Of a stretch of DNA of 64,000 bases, positions 55,110 through 64,000 are shown one piece after another. The notes under the pieces are model-generated. The model was not told the origin of the DNA and made no database searches. It saw nothing but the letters and a program-made list of their open reading frames with translations. The stretch's first letter is position 1. Every line of letters begins with the position of its first letter. The stretch covers positions 25,886 through 89,885 of the forward strand of contig JABCPU010000279.1 of the NCBI GenBank assembly GCA_016800925.1, given 5' to 3'. The position numbers and the translations under genes were made by a program. This DNA comes from Suillus spraguei. Its lineage: Eukaryota > Basidiomycota > Agaricomycetes > Boletales > Suillaceae.

Positions 55110-58100
55110 TGAAAGAAAAGAACTCCGTATCCCTATCACCCTCCACTCGCGTACTCGCTTAAAATCCGTCGACACAACTGCTGTTATTGATTCAGGAGCA
55201 GCAGGAACATTCATCTCTGAAGAGTTTGTGAAACTCCATCAAATCACACGCCGAAAACTCAAAGAACCATTTCGAGTAACTACGGCGGATGGGACTCTTA
55301 TCAAAGGAGGACCGATCACGCACTACTGTCTTTTAGTGGTGAAAATCGACGACCGACCATGTATGGGAAATTCAACATCACCAAACTAGGAAGAGAGATC
55401 AAATTCTCCTTGGAATCCCATGGTTACGAGCAATGAACCCAATTATAGATTGGGCTGCTGAAACACTTGTCCTTTCACGGACAGAGAAATCTGATGAAAT
55501 CGAAATCGATTTGGATGAAGACAGAAAGAAGAATGGGTTGCCCAGACTTTTCAACCACCATACCCAATGGCACATTCTCGTCTTCCGAAACCATTCATCG
55601 CTTCCCCTATTAACGCTCCTGAAATCCTGAACCAGAAGTACGAACGCCACGTACTACCGAACCTACTCCACGTGTACAATTGCCGCGAGCAGTGTCACCA
55701 ATCCCTCGCGCGGAGAAGCGCAAGAATGAATCTGTAACCCGAGCATCGGGCCGGACAAGAACCTATTGAGCAACGGCCAATAGAAGAACAGAAGCAAGGA
55801 AAAAGGAAACCGGAAGAAGAACTCCCAGGGCGAGACACCAATGTACCGAAACTATCCAAGTTCTTCGTTCCCCCGAAAACTCTTTCAGCTTCACTAGAAG
55901 TAATCCCTTGATGAAGAAGAACCCGTACCCTCGTTGATCCCAACCGAGGATGAGACCAATTCGAACCATGAAGACGTCTGGCATGCACCAGAAGTACGCG
56001 AAATTTCCTCGTACGAACTAGGAGATGGAGAATTTCTTGTGGAATACGATACTGATGGAGTCAGCATGAGGATCATAGAAGAAGTATCCATGGATACACC
56101 TTGACACGTGATGGAACTTCTCAACTCGAACAATCCCCACTACTCCACTTCCTCTCCCTCCTTGAAATATAGTAACAAAGCTCAGGAATTCGCCACAGAG
56201 AGAAAGGAAAAGAAAAAGAAATCTTTCGAAGAATTGGTCCCGGATTACTTGCACGACTTCGCAGACGTCTTTGCTAAAGACGGATGAACAAACTACCCCC
56301 GAACGCCCTGGTATAGATCATCGGATCGACACTAAACCCGGTTTATTCCTCGAACGTCTAAGGTCTACCCGCTATCGGAAAAAGAACGCGCTGCTGTCAA
56401 AACGTTTATCGATGAAAACGTTGCGAAAGGCTTTATCTCAGAATCGAAGTCACCCCAAGCTAGTGGCTTCTTCTTTGTGGGAAAGAAGAGTGGAGAACTG
56501 CGTCCCTGTCAAGATTACCGTTACATCAATGATTGGACAGTCAAGAACGCATATCCGCTCCCACTCCCTATTTCCCTTGTCGCACGTCTTCATAACGCAC
56601 AGTTCTTTACGAAAATGGATATTCGGTCCGGTTATAACAACATTCGCATCCATCCTGATGATAGGTGGAAAGCTGCTTTTACCACGGAATTGGCCTATTC
56701 GAACCGAACGTCATGTTCTTTGGCCTTTGCAATTCCCCAGCAACTTTTCAAGCATACATGAATCGCACCTTTCAACAAGAAATCAATGAAGGATGGATGG
56801 TTATCTATATGGACGATATCCTGATTTTCTCTACGACAATGGAAGAACACCGCGAACGGACTAGACGAGTTTTGATGAAAATACGAAAAGAACACCTGTT
56901 CTTGAAACCGGAGAAATGCACCTTCGATGCAGAGAAGTGGAATATCTTGGAATGATAATTCGCCCCGGACAAGTTGCTATGGACACCGCCAAAACCAAGG
57001 GAATCTCTGAATGGCCAATCCCGAAATCTGTAAAAGATGTTCGGTCATTCCTCGGTTTTTGCAACTTCTACCGCACGTTCATTTCCCATTATTCTGACAT
57101 CGCCAGACCCCTTATCGATTTGACAAGAAAGATAAGGCCTTTGATGGTCAACCGAATGTATGGACACCTTCGAAGAATTGAAACGACGCTTCACTTCCCA
57201 ACCGGTACTCCGTAACCCTGATCCCTCCCGACAATTTGCCATTGCTACCGACGCTTCGCTCGTAGCAACTGGCGGAGTTCTCCTGCAAACTGATGAGAAT
57301 GGTGTCTACCACCCATGTGCATATCTCTCACAGTCTTTGAACCCCGCAGAACGAAATTACCAAATCTTTGATCGGGAACTCCTTGCCGTAATCCGGGCAC
57401 TGAATGAATGGCGTCATTATCTCGAAGGAAACCCTCACCCTGTCCTGGTATTCACCGACCACAAGAACCTTCTGTACTTTAGAAGTGCACAGAAGCTTAC
57501 CCGTCGCCAAGCACGTTGGCAATTGATTTTGTCTATTTACGACATCGAACTGCATCACGTTGCAGGTACTAAATTAGCAGTACCTGATGCACTATCCCGC
57601 CGCCCGACTATGACTCCGGCAAGGACGATAACGAGGACCAGACCCTCCTCCCTGACGCTCTATTCGTTCGTCTTATTGACACGACTTGAAGGATGTGCTG
57701 TCATCCTCTGACCCCCTCGACGACCCTGTCTTTAAGACGGCATCTGATGCCCTTGATGGCGTGTGTCTTCCCCCCATGAAATCGGCACTTTCTGATTGGA
57801 AGGTTGAGGAGAACGTCCTCTATTTTAAGAATCGCGCTTATATTCCACCGGCGCATCGCTCCGATATCCTGAAAAGGTATCATGATCATCCTACCGCGGG
57901 ACACCCCGGTAGATTCAAAACTGAAGAACTCGTCAAACGAGAAGCTTGGTGGCCTGCAATGGGCTCTTACATTCGGAAATACGTCGAGGGTTGCGCCCTT
58001 TGTCAGCAAATGAAGGCGGATACTCATCCCGTTCGACCTCCGCTCGCGCCTATTCCTTCGTCGGCTGTTCGCCCGTTCTCCCAGGTCTCCGTTGATCTTA

Positions 58101-59124
58101 TCACTGACCTCCCCGTCTCTGGAGGCTTTGACAGTATCATGGTCGTGGTAGACCATGGCCTTACGAAGGGGGTAATTATTATCCCTTGTTTGAAAACCAT
58201 CACTTCAGAAGGTGTGGCTAAGCTATTTTTAAAACATGTTTACCGACGATTTGGACTCCATGACAAAGTCATCTCGGATCGAGGACCGCAATTCCTATCT
58301 CGCTTCTCAAAGGAACTTGCCCGACTTCTTGACTACGTCATCGCTCCATCCACGGCTTATCACCCACAGACTGATGGTCAAACAGAAAGGCTTAATCAGG
58401 AACTTGAAACATACCTTCGCATTTATTGCCGTAACAACCCTGAAGATTGGGTAGAACATTACCAATCGCTGAATTCGTTCACAATCACCGAAAACACGAT
58501 GCACGTAACGCATCACCCTTCTATTTGATGATGGGATACGAACCACGTGCCATTCCCCACCTTATTCCTGATTCATCAGTCCCCGCAGCAGAAGATCGAG
58601 TACGATCTCTACAGAAGATAAGAGAAGAAGCAATCGCTTGTCATAACATCGCAATGCAAACAATGGCCGAACGATCCCGAGGAGATAAGTACACTCCATG
58701 GAAGATCGGAGATAAGGTTTGGTTATCTGCCGCCAATCTTAGACTTAAGCTCCCATCAAAGAAGCTTGCTCCGAAACGATACGGACCTTTCCCGATCATC
58801 GATGTCTTATCTCCCATCACGTTCATGCTCCAGCTCCCACCGCAGTGGAAGATTCACCCCACGTTCCATGCTTCTGTCTTATCATCCTATAGCGAAACAG
58901 ACGTACACGGACCGAATTTCCCTGAACCACCCCCTGACATCATCGAAGAAGAAGAAGAATATGAAATCGAAGCGATCCTTTCTCACAAAGGAACCGGCAA
59001 TCGCCGACGTTATCTTGTTTCATGGAAAGGATACTCATCGGGAGATAACGAATGGCTCCCAGAAAAGAATCTGAAGAACTCCGCTCGAATCCTAAATGCT
59101 TATAAGAAGCAACACGCCCTCTGA
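55110..59124 (+). pseudogene. Gypsy pol: protease, RT, RNase H, integrase, chromodomain
   Basis: In order: protease AVIDSGAAGTFI (about 55180); IPWLRAMNPIIDWAAETLVL; RT with [35 protein letters not shown] and active site VIYMDDILIF (about 56800); RNase [17 protein letters not shown] and [11 protein letters not shown]; integrase zinc region HPTAGHPG...CALCQQ, then VSVDLITDLPVSGG, KVISDRGPQF and QTDGQTERLNQELE (DDE triad). After a shift near 58470 come KIGDKVWLSAANLRL, PTFHASVLSSYSETD and a chromodomain YEIEAILSHKG, YLVSWKGYSSGDNEWLPE (58960-59080). At least four frameshifts or stops (near 55380, 56690, 56950, 58470) inactivate it. The chromodomain steers integration to modified chromatin in related elements. 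Confidence 0.9.
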
Positions 59125-59180
59125 TTATTCCCCAGTTATTCAACCGCATTAGCACTTGATCAACTACCAACAATATCGAA

Positions 59181-60544
59181 ATGTCTTTCCCCACTGCCTA
59201 CATCACTCCCGTCACTGTCGCCAACAATGACTCCGATTCTGAAACTGAACAATACGGAAATCTCACCACCGAAATTGATAACACCTCTTACATCGAAGCC
59301 GCCATCCTCTGCGAGGGACATGCCCTTGAAATCGAAAGAATTCTTACTGAACGAGGCGCTTTCCCCGCCTTACTCCTCGTTAACATCATCCGCACCGCAG
59401 CGCTTATCGAAGTCACCGCTAAAGATATTACAGAAGCCACATACCAGCATCGCTTCTTACATCTTCAAAAACGCATTCGTGCTTACGCTATGTTGCTGTT
59501 TCCCATTCTTTTAAAAATGATGTTGAAGAAGCTATTCATATCATTGCCGAACGTCGAGCAGGCGTTGCTCGACCTCCCTCTCCGCAGGAAGATACGCCAC
59601 TTCCTATTCCAGCACCCTCATCTTCGCGTGTTTATTCTAGTCTTGACGCCTTTACTGGCCTATACACTGCTGTGCAAGAAATTGGACAACTCACCAACAC
59701 GGTCGTCGACACCATCCAGCGATCGGTCACTGAAACTAGAGCGGCCAGACACCTAGTAGAAGGAGCCATCACTGACTTACGACAAATGCAAGCTGATCTT
59801 GCATCTCCCCGAACTCCTTCCCCTATCGCACAACCAATCTCATCACCTCTCGTTACAACTTCTCTTGACTGTCCCGATTGGTTGTATGAACCCTGCACTA
59901 AGGAGCAGTGTGAGGCCGCTAAACTACTAGGTATTCCTGCTACCGAGTTGGTAACACTCGGCCCTCGACTCCGTGATCTTCACATACATCCTCCAATGTC
60001 TATCCCGGCATCGTTCGGTCCAATGGACCCCGTCTCGCCAGTCTTAGTAAAAGACTTTGGCATAACCTCTCCTTCTTCCTCTGAAGAACTCCTTGCGGCT
60101 GCCAAACGAGCAGTCACCCCGGACCTCCCCACATCGGCATATACGTTATCCCCTGCTCAGCAAGCGCAACTTAAGCGGGCTAACACCCTTGCCTTAAAAC
60201 GTATGACGAAGAAAAAGGGAAAGAAGCGCGCCAGATCCACTAGCCCCACGCCTATCATTACCCCGTCTCCCTTACGCAAAGTTTCTTCTAACCCTGACGA
60301 AAACATGAAATGCCGCGTCTGTGGATTATTAGGACATCGTCAAAAGAACTGTGCGGAATATCAGTGCAAGGTTTGCAGATATTGGTCGCCCACTCATTTA
60401 TCCCTCTACTGCCCCAACCGAGTTGGGCCTCCTCCCTTCGAGTTAACTTGGAAAGATGAGGGATTTTACGACGCACTTCGTGCTTGGGAAAAGCAACTTG
60501 ACGATGAACGTATTCGAGCAGAGAAAAGAAGGGATTCTAAATGA
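59181..60544 (+). pseudogene. Gypsy ORF3: extra zinc-knuckle protein downstream of pol
   Basis: ATG at 59181 (MSFPTAYITPVTVANNDSDS). N-terminal helical block DNTSYIEAAILCEGHALEI ... RAYAMLLFP, then a 1-nt loss in a C run (59502-59504) shifts the frame. The restored frame reads NDVEEAIHIIAERRAGVA, AVQEIGQLTNTVVDTIQ, FGPMDPVSPVLVKDF, a basic stretch (KKKGKKRARS) and two metal-binding repeats CRVCGLLGHRQKNC and CKVCRYWSPTHLSLYC (60309-60420), ending KRRDSK at 60544. Length about 454 residues. It is not part of pol: it has its own ATG 57 bp after the pol stop and a zinc knuckle distinct from that of gag. A second copy is at 40108-41368. Function unknown; RNA or DNA binding is suggested by the knuckles and basic region. 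Confidence 0.75.
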
Positions 60545-60669
60545 CGCGCTGGTTTGGAGGAAGCTAAGTACATGATGAGTGGATCCTTTGCTGATGAAGA
60601 CTACGAATGGAGCGACGATCCCGTTTACTATGCGAACCAAGATGAGTAAAAGTCGGTGACTTTACGTGT

Positions 60670-60682
60670 AAAGAGGGGGTAA
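60670..60682 (+). promoter_or_regulatory. Polypurine tract of the chromovirus
   Basis: AAAGAGGGGGTAA directly before the 3' LTR; plus-strand primer site. The minus-strand copy has the equivalent 'acgggggtaa'. Confidence 0.65.
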
Positions 60683-61156
60683 TGTTACAATTGTACGTGC
60701 CCCTATTCATTTTCTACTTCATTTACCTTGTATATTACGTAACATGACTCTGACTCATATGCTCAACGCATCTGTACTATAGTTGCCTTCCTCCTTTGGA
60801 TACGCACTTACGTTCTCACGCCTCTCTTGGTCTGTGCGCACATATTGGCCTATTTAAGCACAGTGTACTTGTAGTAGATTCGCTACTTTAATCTTACTGG
60901 GTTTTACCTGGAATCTCCTTCACTTAGGTCTCCAACCTAAGTCGTCTTGAATCGTCTCTAAGTCTAAGCACTCCTTAGCCTTAGTCTCTATTCTCGCGGA
61001 TACCTCTTAGACTTGTCTTTGAGGCTGAACCCTTGATCGTACTCGGAACACGTTCCTTGTACTTTCACCTTGTTCTCTTTTGAACATTGTAAGAACTCCC
61101 AGCAGACCGCCTGTGTCTTTTCACTGTCGCTGGTGACGCCACCCCAGTTCGTAACA
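60683..61156 (+). mobile_element. 3' LTR of the chromovirus
   Basis: 474 bp TGTTAC...GTAACA, same length as the two upstream LTRs. Confidence 0.88.
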
Positions 61157-61630
61157 ATGGTATCACCAGTGATAGTGAGAATACACAGGCGGTCTGCTGG
61201 GAAGTTCTACAACACTCAAAGGAGAGCGAGGTCAGAAAGTACAAGGAAGAGTTCCGAGTATGATCAAGGGTTTGGTCTAAGAGTCGCAACTTAAAGACGA
61301 GGTAGAACAGAGACTAAGGCTAAGGAGTGCTTAGGCTTAGAGATGATTCAGATGACTAAAGATTGGAGGTCTTTAGTGAAGGAGATTCCAGGTAAAACCC
61401 AGTAAGATTAAAGTAAGGAATCAAATATGCATGCACAGACCAAGCAACCATGGGAAAGGAAAGTCACTGCATATTCTAATAAGGAAGGCAGGTATAGTAC
61501 AAGTGTGTTGAAACACGTGAATCAGAGGTCTAGTACATGTGAATACTAGACTGGTTACAAAACAAGTGAACAAGTTATATGATGTACAGAGTATAAGGGA
61601 AAATAAATAGGGGCACATACAACTGTAACA
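61157..61630 (-). mobile_element. LTR family A in opposite orientation, abutting
   Basis: Begins about 13 bp inside the usual LTR end ('ggtatcaccagtg') and ends GTAACA at 61630. It directly touches the 3' LTR so that two LTRs face each other. Confidence 0.7.
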
Positions 61631-61631
61631 A

Positions 61632-62756
61632 TGATGGCGAGAATTAATTCAATGGCATGGGGAACATCTTGAGGGTCATCTGGGTGGAGAAGCTTCATGA
61701 CCGCTACTTCATCATAGGCAGGAAGCCAGACCAGGTAGTGCGCAAGCATCATTGAATTGATCACATGGCCATTGTTCAATATGATGCCTGAAGGTGTGCA
61801 AATAAGTGTGCAAATACCTAGATTGAGATCAACATCAATTAATTAGATTTTGGATTTAAAAAAACTTACGTTTGAGGGTATGTTTATAATCAAAGTCCAG
61901 TGTCACTTCACCATCTCCAGTGAACAAATTGAGACCCGGTATGTTGACAAGCGTGCTGTAGAGAGGGGATTCCTGAGCTAATGTGGTCTGGATGAAAAGC
62001 CTATGTCCAGCAGCACATCTAGTTGCATCTCTGTCTGTTGCAAATGACCAGATTAGTCTAACTGATGTGCCTACACCAGATTTATTCCAGCAAGTAATTG
62101 CTCAGGTGAGAAGCTGCTCCATGTCATAAGCATCCTTTGCCTTGCAAGTTGGAGCGGCTAAGAGCGGGTAAATTTTGTCTTTACCAGAATATGAGGTGCC
62201 AATGATCATAAGTTCCTTGCCTAGATTAACCTCCCCATCATGAATCCTCTGAGCAATGTTCACAGCAGATTTGTACATCTGGAGAACTGGATCAATGAGG
62301 TGTGAGTGTTTCCAGCATAGACCACTGACCTTGTTGTATTTGCTGAAATGAACAGCCATTTCTTCTAGCATGATCTTGTCTATGATTAGACTGACACTGT
62401 GTAATGTAGGTGCAGGTGTGAGTGCTAAGAACAATATTGTGAATATTTTCATTGATCTGCTGATTACAAATGGGGCCCATGGTTGGAAAGATAGATGTGA
62501 AAATGGAACGAGACCACAAAGTATGAAGAGAGGGAAGACTTATTTTCTGGTTGAGGGTGAAGAGAAGTTGTCATCCTCCGAGTCTATAAACTAGAGTGGC
62601 AATATCTAGATCACCAGTGCAGTAGCAACATGGATGGTATACACCCTCAAGGGCATCCTCAAGTTTGTTGACAATTTGATGAATGCTAGTGCCATGGCAT
62701 AAGGCGACATTTATTATTTGTTGGAGTTGAGGAATGTCATTCTCTGAGACTGCCAT
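61632..62756 (-). pseudogene. Transposase-like gene of a repetitive Agaricomycete family, decayed
   Basis: Minus strand from MAVSENDIPQLQQIINVALC (62756) through GVYHPCCYCTGDLDIATLVY, IIDKIMLEEMAVHF, GLCWKHSHLIDPVL, LGKELMIIGTSYSGKDKIYP, LAAPTCKAKDAYDME, WSFATDRDATR, LNLFTGDGEVTLDFDYKH, then MNNGHVINSMMLAHYLVWL and LLHPDDPQDVPHAIELI. I recognise this order from a large family of basidiomycete hypothetical proteins. The DFDYKH segment resembles the Asp-x-x-His site of P-element/THAP9 transposases, which is an inference. Stops and frame changes are present. It is cut at 61630 by an LTR. Confidence 0.55.
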
Positions 62757-62772
62757 GAGAAGGTGGTGATGG

Positions 62773-63052
62773 TGTCATGAATTCCAAATACAAGCCATTA
62801 TTCTTTCCTCAATTTCCCTAAAGCGTCTAAACCCAGCACTAAAACAAACCCTAAACCTACCAAAATTCCTATATCTGCTTCTATAATCTTCCTGATGAAG
62901 ATGAAGAGATCTTCAATGATGCTATCAAATAAGATAAGATAAGACAAGATAGTGTCACGTGATCTTAGAATCTTCTAGAACTATGATGTCATCACTATCT
63001 AGTTTGAGTCCTAGTCTCTGCCCTTGCATTAATTTGTTTGTGGGTTGTGACA
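62773..63052. mobile_element. LTR family D, shortened inverted copy
   Basis: 280 bp, TGTCATGAATTCC...GTTGTGACA, the reverse complement of 35303-35777 with its middle missing. It keeps the AAGATAAGATAAGA-type microsatellite. Confidence 0.65.
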
Positions 63053-63829
63053 TTAGGTTTGAACTATAGGGGACTCTGATTCGCATACCGCTGCACTACT
63101 TTCCTTTAATCCTTGATTTCAACATTACTGTTGACATCAGCATCAAAAGCCTTACCACTTTTCTGTAACTCTTCTCCAAAGGCACTAGCCCTTCAAGAAT
63201 AGTAACACATCACATGTTTCTTCTTGCCTGACCTAACAAGTCAAGAATTTCATTCTTCCCTTTGTTCACTTTGAGTGCATTCATACCTATAGCCTTTTGT
63301 AGTTAGTAGACCTCTACTAGGCCCAGCCTTACATTGCTGCTGCTAGTAGACAGTGAACGAGCGACATTAGGTGTTCAATCCATGACCTCAGTGCTGGCAC
63401 AAGACCCTGCCTGCTGAGCTCTACAATAGTTTCCTTTTATGATAACTTCTCTTCGTACAATAGAAGGTCTAGTCTTCTTCTGAGTATTTAGTGAAATTGC
63501 CTCATTGTTCAAGATAGACTGGTTGCTTGTAAGCTTCAGCTGGAAGAGCACCCTGTCCCTCAAGATAAATTTTTCCACTTAGAAGATCACAAAAACCTTT
63601 ACAATAGTCTTCTTAGTTGGTAAATAGGGAAGCACCTAGTAGGGTTGATTAAAGAACCCTTTAGGACCTGAGTACGTGGTAGATCCAATCAGATATTGGG
63701 GACCACTCAGTTTTCCATTTACGTATCTTTTTCCCATCTCCTTTTCACCATCTTTCCTATTCAGATTGTTCATTATGACTAGTCAACCACAGACATCAGT
63801 AAATTGGGTTCCAGAAAACAACTGGTACT
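63053..63829. other. No recognised gene
   Basis: Upstream region of the gag-like ORF at 63830. Minus-strand frames near 63375-63578 have no known domain. Confidence 0.35.
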
Positions 63830-64000
63830 ATGTCTGCTCCTGCTGCTACCATTCCTAGTGAACAAGCCTTGGCTGAGTACATTGCCAACACCATCAATGC
63901 TGCAATTGCTCCAGTTCAAGAGCAAGTTCAAAGGCTCAAGGATATGAACGAAATCTTGCAAACCCAGAATGAAGAACTACATGAACAACTTCATCAATAT
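63830..64000 (+). CDS. Start of a retrotransposon gag-like ORF, runs off the window
   Basis: ATG at 63830 (MSAPAATIPSEQALAEYIAN), then a heptad-like coiled coil VQEQVQRLKDMNEILQTQNE to the window end, open throughout (57 codons). Such short Ala/Pro starts followed by a coiled coil are common in Ty3/gypsy Gag of basidiomycetes. The family cannot be fixed from this part. Confidence 0.45.
   Translation, partial: MSAPAATIPSEQALAEYIANTINAAIAPVQEQVQRLKDMNEILQTQNEELHEQLHQY

Overview
The window looks like a transposon-rich stretch of a basidiomycete (Agaricomycetes) genome. The evidence is short-intron genes of families typical of that class (a FunK1 protein kinase, a DUF6533 membrane protein, a cytochrome P450, a questin-oxidase-like enzyme, an isoprenylcysteine methyltransferase (ICMT) type protein) and many layered retro- and DNA transposons. 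Species cannot be read from the sequence. Most of the 64 kb is mobile DNA; about half a dozen host genes look intact or nearly so.

Layout. 1-3.2 kb: part of an LTR (family B), a Myb/SANT-like domain fragment and a decayed DDE transposase. 3.2-8.1 kb: a minus-strand Ulp1-protease/DDE transposon whose transposase core is flipped between two inverted 0.7-kb repeats and carries a solo LTR. 8.1-16.4 kb: a palindrome with 3,575-bp arms (8675-12249 and 12400-15974) and a 150-bp centre. Each arm holds a complete questin-oxidase-like gene and a RecQ-helicase fragment, and the outer edges hold two complementary halves of an ICMT-type gene. 16.6-25.6 kb: a FunK1 relic, a tandem array of tRNA-Leu(CAA)-like modules each followed by a T-run, a possible Tma17-like gene, and an apparently complete FunK1 gene between two members of another conserved fungal family. 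26.3-33.5 kb: a MITE, a young 5'-truncated LINE, a DUF6533 gene and an intact P450 gene.

34-44.7 kb: a minus-strand Ty1/copia element containing a three-deep nest of LTRs, then two Ty3/gypsy fragments joined by a palindromic Tc1/mariner element. 44.7-50.9 kb: several family-B LTRs and a gag-only retroelement with a tRNA-type primer site, full of recurring GCGGTAA / GCGTGGGAA words. 51-61.6 kb: a hAT relic, then a nearly full Ty3/gypsy chromovirus (family A; gag, protease, RT, RNase H, integrase, chromodomain) with a further zinc-knuckle ORF downstream of pol and signs of Tf1-type self-priming. 61.6-64 kb: a decayed transposase-like gene of a repetitive Agaricomycete family, an LTR remnant and the start of another gag.

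The host genes do not form an obvious pathway. The most interesting signals are the palindrome, the extra gypsy ORF (present in two copies), the self-priming signature, the tRNA-like array and the inversion inside the Ulp1-DDE transposon.
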